Below are positions 16,176 to 24,081 of a DNA stretch of 64,000 nt, one piece after another. Each line of letters opens with the position of its first letter. The first letter of the stretch is position 1. The position numbers and the translations under genes are program-made. Source of the stretch: Acinetobacter oleivorans DR1 (GTDB taxonomy: Bacteria > Pseudomonadota > Gammaproteobacteria > Pseudomonadales > Moraxellaceae); NCBI RefSeq assembly GCF_000196795.1, contig NC_014259.1, positions 3,410,001-3,474,000 of the forward strand. The letters run 5' to 3'. The notes under the pieces were generated by a model. That model was given only the letters and a program-made list of their open reading frames with translations. It was not told the origin of the DNA and did not search any database.

Positions 16176-17486
16176 ATGGATGTCGTGAATAACCGTAGGG
16201 CTACTTTTAAAAAAATATTAAATGTAACGAGTGGCAACTTTTTAGAACAGTACGATTTTTTTCTTTTTGGTTTCTATGCTACTTATATCGCAGCAAAATT
16301 TTTCCACTCTGAAAATGAATATGTCTCTTTAATGATGACATTTACCGTATTTGCTGCGGGTTTTCTTATGCGTCCTCTCGGCGCTATTTTCTTAGGCGCT
16401 TATGTCGACAGAGTTGGTCGACGTAAAGGTCTTATTGTGACTTTAAGCCTTATGGCAATCGGAACCATCTTAATTACCTTTGTACCGGGTTATGAAACCA
16501 TTGGTATTATTGCGCCAATTTTGGTGGTGATTGGACGTCTATTACAAGGCTTCTCGGCAGGTGTTGAATCTGGTGGTGTATCGATTTATCTAGCTGAAAT
16601 TGCAACAGATAAAAACCGTGGATTTATCACAAGCTGGCAATCTGGCAGCCAACAAATTGCGGTTGTATTTGCAGCATTACTTGGCTACTGGCTCAACACC
16701 ATTTTAACTACTGCTCAAGTGGGTGAATGGGGCTGGCGCATTCCGTTCTTAATTGGTTGTTTGATTATTCCTTTAATCTTCTTGTTCCGCCGTACGTTAG
16801 AAGAAACTGAAGACTTTAAAGCGCAAAAAACTCATCCATCGACCAAAGAAATTTTCAGCACGCTTGCGAGCAACTGGCGCATCGTACTTGCGGGCATGAT
16901 GATGAGTGCCATGACCACAACCACGTTCTATTTCATTACGGTTTACACCACTGTGTATGCAAAACGTACTCTAGAAATGTCGGTAACAGATAGCCTTTTA
17001 GCAACCGTATTTGTGGGTTTATCCAATTTCTTCTGGTTACCAATGGGTGGCTTACTTTCAGACAAAATTGGTCGTCGTCCAGTTTTAGTCGGCATTACAA
17101 CCCTTGCCATCTTTACAACTTATCCAGTTTTAAGCTGGTTAGTGAGTGACATTAGCTTTACCAATCTAATTATTACGCTTGCTTACTTCTCGTTCTTCTT
17201 TGGTATGTACAACGGCACCATGGTCGCAACGCTTGCCGAAGTAATGCCAAAACGTGTACGTACCGTTGGCTTCTCTTTAGCGTTCAGCCTTGCAGCCGCT
17301 ATTTTTGGTGGTATGACTCCAATGGCTTGTACGTACCTTGTCGAAAACACAGGCAATGCAAGCACACCAGCATTCTGGCTGATGTTAGCAGCTGTATGTA
17401 GCTTAATCTCAAGCTTGTATTTATGCCGTGGTTCTAAGCAGAAGAATGCAGACCCAATTGCTGAACCTGCGAAGGTTAGCGCTTAA
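16176..17486 (+). CDS. tcuC: MFS tricarballylate/citrate:proton symporter
   Basis: The product is 436 aa with 12 predicted membrane segments. It carries SGNFLEQYDFFLFGFYATYI at the N-terminus, the MFS loop GAYVDRVGRRKGL, GRLLQGFSAGVESGGVSIYL and SDKIGRRPVL, matching the CitA/TcuC branch of metabolite:H+ symporters. ATG 16176 follows a near-perfect AAGGAGGT, so I prefer it to the earlier start at 16101. It is the uptake step for the tcuA/tcuB pathway encoded downstream. Confidence 0.87.
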   Translation: MDVVNNRRATFKKILNVTSGNFLEQYDFFLFGFYATYIAAKFFHSENEYVSLMMTFTVFAAGFLMRPLGAIFLGAYVDRVGRRKGLIVTLSLMAIGTILITFVPGYETIGIIAPILVVIGRLLQGFSAGVESGGVSIYLAEIATDKNRGFITSWQSGSQQIAVVFAALLGYWLNTILTTAQVGEWGWRIPFLIGCLIIPLIFLFRRTLEETEDFKAQKTHPSTKEIFSTLASNWRIVLAGMMMSAMTTTTFYFITVYTTVYAKRTLEMSVTDSLLATVFVGLSNFFWLPMGGLLSDKIGRRPVLVGITTLAIFTTYPVLSWLVSDISFTNLIITLAYFSFFFGMYNGTMVATLAEVMPKRVRTVGFSLAFSLAAAIFGGMTPMACTYLVENTGNASTPAFWLMLAAVCSLISSLYLCRGSKQKNADPIAEPAKVSA

Positions 17487-17519
17487 AACAATAACTACTT
17501 AACCTGAAATTTTAATGAA

Positions 17520-17547
17520 CAGTACGGCGGATGTTGCAGCCGTACTG
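17520..17547 (+). promoter_or_regulatory. Intercistronic hairpin
   Basis: A perfect 9-bp stem (CAGTACGGC / GCCGTACTG) with a 10-nt loop lies between tcuC and the next gene, without a T-run. It is more likely an mRNA stability or processing element than a terminator. Confidence 0.45.
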
Positions 17548-17575
17548 TGCTCTCCTATCATTAAAGCGAGATACT

Positions 17576-18370
17576 ATGAAAAAGTCCCCTATCTTCATGA
17601 CCATTTGCTTAGCTGGTGCAGGTTTAGGCTCAACGCTTGCTAACGCAGATACACTCGAAGTGATTAGCTCAGGCGGTTTCTATTCATCTATGGAAAAACT
17701 CATTCCAATATTTGAAAAGCAAACTGGTCACACGGTTCACCTTTCGTCTGGTTCATCAATGGGTGCATCACCAACTGCAATTCCAAATCGACTCGATCGT
17801 GGTGAACATTTTGATGTGGTGGTATTGGCTGCTCCTGAACTGAACAAGCTTGCAGAGAAAGGTTATGTAGACCCAAGTTCACAAAGTGCTTTAGTCAATT
17901 CAAGCATTGGCATGGCTGTGCCTAAAGGTGCACCAAAACCAGATATTACCTCTGCGGCAAAATTCGAAAAAGTTTTATTAAATGCTAAGCACATAGGCTA
18001 TTCAGCAAGTGCGAGCGGCACGCATCTTGAAAAAGATGTTTTCCCAAGCTTCCCACCTGTCGAGTACAAAGTGATTTCTGGTAAAGCAGAAAAAGTGGTC
18101 GGTGACCGCGTTGCAAAACGTATTGCTGAAGGTCAGTTTGATATTGGTTTCCAGCAAATTAGTGAAATCAAACCTTTTACAGGCCAATATGGTCAAGTTG
18201 ATTTAGTCGGTCCAATTCCTGCGCCTTACCAGAAAGTCACTGTATTTGCAGCAGGCATTGGTAAAAACTCTGAACATGAAAAAGTCGCAAAAGAACTCAT
18301 CAAATTTGTGAAGTCACCACAAGCAACACAAATTATTGAAGAACAGGGTCTTGAGCAGGTTAAACAATAA
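17576..18370 (+). CDS. ais: Probable periplasmic aconitate isomerase
   Basis: The product is 264 aa with a Sec signal peptide (to about residue 22, ANA). The fold pattern is that of ModA-like substrate-binding proteins: VISSGGFYSSMEKLIPIFEK near the start, HFDVVVLAAPELNKLAEKG and a C-terminal FAAGIGKNSE. No ABC permease or ATPase is nearby. Aconitate isomerase of Pseudomonas WU-0701 is a periplasmic, ModA-like protein encoded beside tcu genes. That precedent and this context support cis/trans-aconitate isomerisation. An orphan binding protein is the alternative. ATG 17576 precedes the signal peptide. Confidence 0.6.
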   Translation: MKKSPIFMTICLAGAGLGSTLANADTLEVISSGGFYSSMEKLIPIFEKQTGHTVHLSSGSSMGASPTAIPNRLDRGEHFDVVVLAAPELNKLAEKGYVDPSSQSALVNSSIGMAVPKGAPKPDITSAAKFEKVLLNAKHIGYSASASGTHLEKDVFPSFPPVEYKVISGKAEKVVGDRVAKRIAEGQFDIGFQQISEIKPFTGQYGQVDLVGPIPAPYQKVTVFAAGIGKNSEHEKVAKELIKFVKSPQATQIIEEQGLEQVKQ

Positions 18371-18377
18371 AAGCTCT

Positions 18378-18410
18378 AAAAGGCAACATCTTGAGGTGAT
18401 GTTGCCTTTA
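18378..18410 (+). terminator. Intrinsic terminator-like hairpin
   Basis: A 12-bp perfect stem (18379-18390 with 18398-18409) and a 7-nt loop lie just after the aconitate isomerase-like gene. It ends in TTTA rather than a long U-tract. Confidence 0.65.
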
Positions 18411-18501
18411 CTCTGTTGGTGGTTTACTCAGCGTAATAGAACAAAATGTATAGCGATAAACCAGTGTAGAATAACCAATAAAGGACAATGTAGTATTTGC
18501 C

Positions 18502-19431
18502 GTGGAACTCAAACAACTCAAGTATTTTATTGCGGTGATCGAGTCAGGAAGCTTGGGTAAAGCTGCAAAAAATCTCGATATTGGAACTTCTGCATTAAGT
18601 CAGCAAATCTCAAAATTAGAAAGCGAGCTTTCTATTCGCCTTTTACAACGTACTGCTTTGGGTACAGTTCCCACCCCTGCGGGTTTAGCTTTTTTTCAAC
18701 AGGTTCAACTGGCGCTTAGACACTTAGACCATGCTGTAGACTCTGCACATTCTTCACGTTTAAGTGGTCACGTCACTGTCGGTTTTTCGCCAAGTGTCGC
18801 GTCGGTTATTGGCACACACTTTTTAAAACTCATGAGAAACCGCTACCCCGACATTAAAGTCCGTCTAATTGAAGGTTTATCGGGTGACCTCAAGGCATTA
18901 GTTAATGCAAGGCAGCTCGATGTTGCCATCATCTTTAGTGACGACGTCGACCCACAGTGGGCCATCCAGCCTTTAGTCAAAGAGCAAATGTTTTTAATCT
19001 CGCCTAAAGAAGTGCTGAGTCAGTACCATATTGAAAGCTGCATAGACACTCAAACCATTACTCATTCACAGCTTAAAGAACTTCCGCTGATTTTACCGAG
19101 CCAACGACATGGGCTGCGCTTGTTGCTCGAACAGAAAATTCATCAGCTTAAAGTGGCCTATGAAATTGATGGGCTGCATTTGTTAATGGAAAGCATTAGC
19201 CAACTCGAAATGGCAACCATTCAACCTGCGGGTGCATCGTTAAACTCGCGGCAGGACTTATGTTTACTGCGCATTGTAGAACCTGCTATTGAGCGTATTA
19301 ACTATTTAATTAGTCTGTCTGAAGAAGAACTCTCGCCTGCTACTTTAGCCACCAAAGTAGTGATTCGTGCTTGTGTGACCAACTTGATTAATGAAAAACG
19401 CTGGCCAGGTGCGGAGCTCATAAACACTTAA
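18502..19431 (+). CDS. tcuR: LysR regulator, TcuR-like (paralogue 2)
   Basis: The product is 309 aa, a LysR protein with the winged helix at residues 1-60 (LKYFIAVIESGSLGKAAKNL) and an effector domain. It is closely related to the LysR at 14967. A GTG start is the only one at the family-standard position; the nearest AAAGGAC lies about 20 bases upstream, which is unusually far. It sits directly before tcuA and tcuB, the same position as tcuR in Salmonella, so it is the better candidate for the pathway activator. Confidence 0.8.
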   Translation: MELKQLKYFIAVIESGSLGKAAKNLDIGTSALSQQISKLESELSIRLLQRTALGTVPTPAGLAFFQQVQLALRHLDHAVDSAHSSRLSGHVTVGFSPSVASVIGTHFLKLMRNRYPDIKVRLIEGLSGDLKALVNARQLDVAIIFSDDVDPQWAIQPLVKEQMFLISPKEVLSQYHIESCIDTQTITHSQLKELPLILPSQRHGLRLLLEQKIHQLKVAYEIDGLHLLMESISQLEMATIQPAGASLNSRQDLCLLRIVEPAIERINYLISLSEEELSPATLATKVVIRACVTNLINEKRWPGAELINT

Positions 19432-19473
19432 GCCATTAGTGTTTATTTTTACTAAACACCCATTCAAACCCAG

Positions 19474-19509
19474 CCTCTCACTCCACCTTCTCTTTTAAAG
19501 CTACATTAG
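19474..19509 (+). promoter_or_regulatory. Copy 2 of the element shared with the tcuC upstream region
   Basis: CCTCTCACTCC at 19474-19484 with flanking similarity to 15935-15970. Here it lies 26-61 bp before the tcuA start, a sensible activator position. A stem-loop (GTGTTTA / TAAACAC) precedes it at about 19439-19460. Confidence 0.4.
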
Positions 19510-19534
19510 CCCTAGCTGAGAAAGGGAGAAATCC

Positions 19535-20941
19535 ATGCATGATGTGATTGTAATTGGTGGTGGGAATGCCGCACTGTGTGCCGCGCTCACGGCAAAAGAA
19601 AGTGGCGCGTCTGTGCTAGTAATAGAAGCAGCACCTAAAGAATGGCGTGGTGGTAACTCACAACACACTCGTAACCTTCGCTGCATGCATGATGCTCCTC
19701 AAGATGTATTAGTCGATGCTTACCCAGAAGAAGAATATTGGCAAGACCTACTTAAAGTCACTGCTGGAAAAACCAATGAACACTTAGCTCGTCTGGTCAT
19801 TCGTAGTACAGCAACCTGCCGCGACTGGATGCGTAAACATGGTGTGAATTTTCAGCCGCCGCTATCGGGTGCTTTGCATGTTGCACGTACCAATGCCTTT
19901 TTTATGGGTGGCGGTAAAGCCCTCATTAATGCGTATTACCGAAGTGCCCAAGAACTTGGTATTGAGATTTTATACAACACAAAAATTAAAGATCTAAAGT
20001 TAAACCAAGGACATTTTGAAGCCGCAATTGCTGAAGATGGTCGTGTGTTTAAAGCAAAAAGCTGTGTATTGGCCGCAGGTGGTTTTGAGTCAAATCTGGA
20101 ATGGTTAAGAGAAGCATGGGGACAAAATGAAAACGGTGAATGGCCTGCCGATAATTTCATTATTCGCGGAACCCGCTTTAATCAAGGCAACTTGCTCAAA
20201 TTTATGATAGATCAAGGCGCCGATATTATTGGTGACCCATCACAATCGCACTGTGTGGCCGTAGATGCACGCGCACCGTTATATGACGGCGGCATCTGCA
20301 CCCGTATTGACTGCGTTTCACTGGGAATTGTGGTTAATAACAAAGCCGAACGTTTTTACGATGAAGGCGAAGACTTCTGGCCAAAACGTTATGCGATTTG
20401 GGGCCGTCTTGTTGCCAAACAGCCTCAGCAAATCGCCTATTCGATTATCGACTCAAAAGCGATTGGTCGCTTTATGCCACCTGTGTTTGCAGGGGTAAAA
20501 GCAAATAGCATTCAAGAATTGGCCGAAAAAATCGGGCTAGATGCAAAAACCTTCTGTCACACGGTAGAAGAATTTAATCAAGCCTGTGTACAAGGCACCT
20601 TTAACCATACGGTTTTAGATGATTGCACTACCCAAAATATTGTTCCCAACAAGACCCACTGGGCCGTTCCTCTCGATCGCCCACCCTTCTATGCCTATGC
20701 GCTTAAACCTGGCATTACCTTTACCTATTTAGGCTTAAAAGTCGAAGACGATGCTGCGGTGCGTTTTAACGATAAAGCAAGCCGCAACCTGTTTGTCGCA
20801 GGTGAAATGATGGCAGGTAACGTACTCGGTCAGGGTTATACCGCAGGGGTCGGCATGTCGATTGGCACAACGTTTGGACGCATTGCCGGAAAAAATGCAG
20901 CCCACTACGCACTTTCACAAGGAGTTGAACATGAATGCTAG
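19535..20941 (+). CDS. tcuA: FAD-dependent tricarballylate dehydrogenase TcuA
   Basis: The product is 468 aa. The N-terminal Rossmann FAD site is VIVIGGGNAALCAALTAKESG (GxGxxx motif with Gly-Asn-Ala). The fumarate-reductase/succinate-dehydrogenase flavoprotein pattern continues with RGGNSQHTRNLR and a C-terminal LFVAGEMMAGNVLGQGYTAG. TcuA oxidises tricarballylate to cis-aconitate in the cytoplasm. The last codons overlap tcuB by 11 bases, so the two are translationally coupled. It is preceded by GGGAGA. Confidence 0.92.
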   Translation: MHDVIVIGGGNAALCAALTAKESGASVLVIEAAPKEWRGGNSQHTRNLRCMHDAPQDVLVDAYPEEEYWQDLLKVTAGKTNEHLARLVIRSTATCRDWMRKHGVNFQPPLSGALHVARTNAFFMGGGKALINAYYRSAQELGIEILYNTKIKDLKLNQGHFEAAIAEDGRVFKAKSCVLAAGGFESNLEWLREAWGQNENGEWPADNFIIRGTRFNQGNLLKFMIDQGADIIGDPSQSHCVAVDARAPLYDGGICTRIDCVSLGIVVNNKAERFYDEGEDFWPKRYAIWGRLVAKQPQQIAYSIIDSKAIGRFMPPVFAGVKANSIQELAEKIGLDAKTFCHTVEEFNQACVQGTFNHTVLDDCTTQNIVPNKTHWAVPLDRPPFYAYALKPGITFTYLGLKVEDDAAVRFNDKASRNLFVAGEMMAGNVLGQGYTAGVGMSIGTTFGRIAGKNAAHYALSQGVEHEC

Positions 20942-22064
20942 TACTAAAGCCCTGATTCCAGTTGTTCAGCTCTCTGACCATGAGCAGGAAGTTCAAAGAG
21001 CGCTACAGATTTGTAATGCTTGTCGTTACTGTGAGTCATTTTGTGCTGTATTTGCGGCGATGACCAAGCGTCTTGAGTTTAATCAAGCCGATATTCATTA
21101 CCTCGCAAACCTGTGCCATAACTGTGGTGCTTGTTTACACGCTTGCCAATATGCCCCGCCGCATGAGTTTGGTGTAAACATTCCAAAAGCGATGGCACAA
21201 GTACGTTTGGAAACTTACCAAGAGTTTGCGACCCCTCAGCCTTTAGGCCGACTTTATAAGTCTGTCGGGATTCCATTCGTTTCGGCGTTATCAGTTATTT
21301 TCTTTTTATGCATGTTAGCTGTGGTGTGGTACAAAGGCACCGACCTGTTTGCAGGCTACCAAGGTAATTTTTATGCAATTTTCCCGCATAACTTTTTAGC
21401 GCTACTGTTTGGAGCGACCTTTACAGTTGCGATTGTTCTGCTCGGCATTGGGATTAGTAAATTTTGGAGACAGACGTCTAAAGTTATTCATGGCAAAGTT
21501 GAGAAACCAGATCTAGTTCAAGCTACCCAAAATGTATTAACACTTAAATATTTAGACGGTGGACATGGCAAGGGCTGTAATGAGCAAGATGACCGTTACA
21601 CACAAATCCGCCGCGTGTTCCATCACCTGACGTTTTATGGCTTTATGCTTTGCTTTGCAGCCACAGGCGTAGCGACTTTATATCACTATTTCCTTAACCT
21701 GCATGCACCTTACCCTATCTTTAGCTTGCCTGTTATTTTAGGTACGTTGGGTGGGTTTGGCTTAGTGATTGGGCCATCTGGTTTGCTCTATTTAAACCTT
21801 AAACGCCATCCATTACATGGTGACCGCGAGCAAAAACCTGTAGATCGAGGCTTTATTTTCCTTTTAATTTTAGTCAGTGCTTCAGGCTTAGCTCTTATGG
21901 CATTTCGCAATACACCTTACATGGCACTTTTACTGATTTTCCATTTAGCTACGGTCATGACATTCTTTATTACCATGCCATTTGGTAAGTTCGCACATGG
22001 TTTTTACCGCAGCGCTTCTTTACTCAAATTTGCCATCGAAGAACGTATTTCCAAGAAATCATAA
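20931..22064 (+). CDS. tcuB: TcuB, membrane electron-transfer partner of TcuA
   Basis: The product is 377 aa. The N-terminal cysteine clusters CNACRYCESFC and CHNCGACLHACQYAPP bind iron-sulfur centres. Five or six membrane segments with His ligands (HHLTFYGFMLCF, YHYF, HLATVMTF) suggest b-type haem. TcuB reoxidises the reduced flavin of TcuA and passes electrons to the quinone pool. ATG 20931 follows AAGGAGTTGAAC; the longer frame from 20862 overlaps tcuA and is not needed. Confidence 0.92.
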   Translation: MNASTKALIPVVQLSDHEQEVQRALQICNACRYCESFCAVFAAMTKRLEFNQADIHYLANLCHNCGACLHACQYAPPHEFGVNIPKAMAQVRLETYQEFATPQPLGRLYKSVGIPFVSALSVIFFLCMLAVVWYKGTDLFAGYQGNFYAIFPHNFLALLFGATFTVAIVLLGIGISKFWRQTSKVIHGKVEKPDLVQATQNVLTLKYLDGGHGKGCNEQDDRYTQIRRVFHHLTFYGFMLCFAATGVATLYHYFLNLHAPYPIFSLPVILGTLGGFGLVIGPSGLLYLNLKRHPLHGDREQKPVDRGFIFLLILVSASGLALMAFRNTPYMALLLIFHLATVMTFFITMPFGKFAHGFYRSASLLKFAIEERISKKS

Positions 22065-22073
22065 TTTCATTCA

Positions 22074-22107
22074 AAAGTATTCACTATCTTGGCGTAGTGA
22101 ATACTTT
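22074..22107. terminator. Terminator hairpin between tcuB and HPP gene
   Basis: A perfect 13-bp stem (22074-22086 / 22095-22107) with an 8-nt loop and flanking A/T-rich DNA lies between two convergent genes. Confidence 0.65.
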
Positions 22108-22141
22108 CATTATTTTAAGCTCAAAATACTTCATACCTTGC

Positions 22142-22675
22142 CTACTTTTTACTATTTAAAATTCCCAAGCCATACATCGGCCACTTGGTACTCGCTTTAA
22201 TGTTATTAATCAGCATCGCTACCAAAACTAAAGACACTGCGCCCACCAAAACAGGGAAAATTAAAAAGCTCCACTGGTAATGTATGCTGCTTGCGGTGAG
22301 CAAAATAACCAAAGGATTAGCTCCAGCAGGTGGATGAACGCATTTAAAAATCTGCATGAGTGCAATTGCGCAGCCCACTGATAACGCAATTGTAAAAATA
22401 GAAACACCGACAAATTTTAGAAAAAATAAACCCACAAAAGCCGAAATAAGATGTCCAAATATAATATTTCTCGGCTGTGCCAAAGGTGACTGTGACACGG
22501 TATAGAGCAATACACAGGTCGCACCAAACGGCGCCATGATAAAGATATTGTGTGTGAGCTTACTCAACCACAGAAGTATAAAAATACTGAGCGTCCCCCC
22601 AATAAGGCTTCTTAAAACATCAACTTTATTGGGCGATGGAGCCAGTTTTTCTTTGCCATAAAAAATCGAGAACAT
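22142..22675 (-). CDS. HPP family integral membrane protein
   Basis: The product is 177 aa with about five membrane segments and the family motif CVHPPAGANPL around residue 110. Other HPP features are MAPFGATCVLLYTVSQSPLA and QPRNIIFGHLISA. HPP proteins are thought to transport small anions (nitrite in plants), but the bacterial role is unproven. ATG 22675 has TGAGGAAA upstream. It is divergent from a TetR gene, with a perfect 24-bp palindrome between them. Confidence 0.85.
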   Translation of the reverse strand: MFSIFYGKEKLAPSPNKVDVLRSLIGGTLSIFILLWLSKLTHNIFIMAPFGATCVLLYTVSQSPLAQPRNIIFGHLISAFVGLFFLKFVGVSIFTIALSVGCAIALMQIFKCVHPPAGANPLVILLTASSIHYQWSFLIFPVLVGAVSLVLVAMLINNIKASTKWPMYGLGILNSKK

Positions 22676-22728
22676 GGTTTTTTCCTCAAACAGACATTGC
22701 TTTTTAAAAAGCATATAGATAAAATTTC

Positions 22729-22752
22729 AAATAGTACAGATCTGTACTATTT
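22729..22752. promoter_or_regulatory. 24-bp perfect palindrome, TetR operator candidate
   Basis: The half-site AAATAGTACAGA (22729-22740) is followed without a gap by its exact reverse complement (22741-22752). It lies 54 bp before the HPP gene and 20 bp before the TetR gene start. A site of this symmetry between a TetR gene and its divergent neighbour is the usual operator layout. Confidence 0.85.
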
Positions 22753-22771
22753 TATTTTTTGGAAAAGTTTT

Positions 22772-23320
22772 ATGTCAAAATCTGCCTTAAAAATATTAGA
22801 TACAGCCGAAAAGTTATTTAACGAAAATAGTTTTGTCGGGGTGGGTGTCGATCTGATTCGCGATGAATCTGGCTGCTCAAAAACCACGATGTACACGTAC
22901 TATAAAAATAAAAATCAACTGGTTAAGTCTGTGCTCGTTGCACGTGATGAACGGTTTAAGCAAAGCCTTTTGGGTTATGTTGGAGATGCAACAGGGTTGG
23001 AAGCCATCAATAAAATTCTGGATTGGCACACCAATTGGTTTAGACAAGATTTTTTTAAAGGCTGTTTATTTGTAAGAGCAGTCGCTGAATCTAACCAAGA
23101 TGATCAAGACATTATTTCTATTTCTAAAGCCCATAAACAATGGATTAAAGTACTGATTGCGCAAAACTGCAATGTACCGAATGGTGAAGCTTTATCTGAG
23201 CTGATCTATACGGTGATTGAAGGCTTAATTAGCCGCTTTTTAGTCGATGGTTTCGATGAAACACTTGCGACAAACATGAAAAATTCTATTAATCAATTAT
23301 TTAATATTCATCAACATTAG
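22772..23320 (+). CDS. TetR/AcrR family regulator
   Basis: The product is 182 aa. The DNA-binding domain contains ALKILDTAEKLFNENSFVGV and SGCSKTTMYTYYKNKNQLVK (residues 5-50). The C-terminal domain is of the HTH-type TetR_C 33-like kind (DWHTNWFRQDFFKGCLF). ATG 22772 has GGAAAA upstream; the frame is open from 22697 but would run through the palindromic operator. It likely represses itself, the VOC gene 14 bp downstream and the divergent HPP gene. Confidence 0.88.
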   Translation: MSKSALKILDTAEKLFNENSFVGVGVDLIRDESGCSKTTMYTYYKNKNQLVKSVLVARDERFKQSLLGYVGDATGLEAINKILDWHTNWFRQDFFKGCLFVRAVAESNQDDQDIISISKAHKQWIKVLIAQNCNVPNGEALSELIYTVIEGLISRFLVDGFDETLATNMKNSINQLFNIHQH

Positions 23321-23334
23321 TATGAGAACTTAAA

Positions 23335-23994
23335 ATGGAAGTGGACCATATTTTTATTTGTGTACAATCAGGCGCTCCCGAAGCTGAAACTTTAAAAAAA
23401 TTCGGTCTAACAGAAGGTTCATCCAATAAGCACCCGGGTCAAGGTACAGAAAACAGACGCTTTTTCTTTAAAAATAGCTTTATCGAATTAATCTTTTTAA
23501 ATAACCCCGAAGAAGCCTCAAGTGATCTCACCAAACCGACTCTGCTTTTTGAGCGACTAAGTACTCAAAATAATATCGCGTCCCCTTTTGGTATTTGTTT
23601 TCGTCCTAAAAATAAAGATGATAACGGTGCAAAATTTCCTAATTGGGTTTACAAGCCAAGCTATTTGCCAACTAGCTTAGAAGTAAATGTTGCCAAAGAT
23701 TCTGTTGTATCAGAGCCGATGTGGTTCTTCCTTTCATTTGCTTCACGACCAGACCTTGCTGCGAAAGAAAAACAACAACCACTTGTTCATAGCAAAGATT
23801 TATCAGAAATAACTTCTATCAAAGTTTCTATTCCAAACCTCGAACAGCACCCTACTTCGTTACTGTTCAACATGCTCGATCATTTTGAAGTGACTGATGG
23901 ATCAGAGCATTTAATGGAAATTAGTTTTGATCATGAACCTCAAGGAATGATTCATGATTTTAGACCAGAGCTACCGCTTATTTTTAAATATTAA
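23335..23994 (+). CDS. VOC (glyoxalase-like) domain protein
   Basis: The product is 219 aa, with the beginning VDHIFICVQSGAPEAETLKK and the HPGQGTENRRFFFKNSFIEL block of glyoxalase-like VOC proteins. Possible metal ligands are His4 and Glu near IELIF. No membrane segment. It follows the TetR gene by 14 bp, so it is in the same operon and probably derepressed with it. The substrate is unknown. Confidence 0.75.
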   Translation: MEVDHIFICVQSGAPEAETLKKFGLTEGSSNKHPGQGTENRRFFFKNSFIELIFLNNPEEASSDLTKPTLLFERLSTQNNIASPFGICFRPKNKDDNGAKFPNWVYKPSYLPTSLEVNVAKDSVVSEPMWFFLSFASRPDLAAKEKQQPLVHSKDLSEITSIKVSIPNLEQHPTSLLFNMLDHFEVTDGSEHLMEISFDHEPQGMIHDFRPELPLIFKY

Positions 23995-24011
23995 GACTCT
24001 TATTTTCTAAT

Positions 24012-24046
24012 AAAAAAAACTGTGATTTATTTCAAATCACAGTTTT
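24012..24046. terminator. Bidirectional intrinsic terminator
   Basis: A 12-bp stem (24017-24028 / 24034-24045) with a 5-nt loop, an A-run on the left and TTTT on the right, lies between the convergent VOC and CoA-transferase genes. Confidence 0.8.
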
Positions 24047-24081
24047 CATTAAAATTGAATAACATTAAAAGCGGCAATAGC

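Noticed and set aside
17520..17547. Terminator between tcuC and the aconitate isomerase-like gene
   Set aside because: The hairpin has no following T-run, so it is listed as an intercistronic structure instead.
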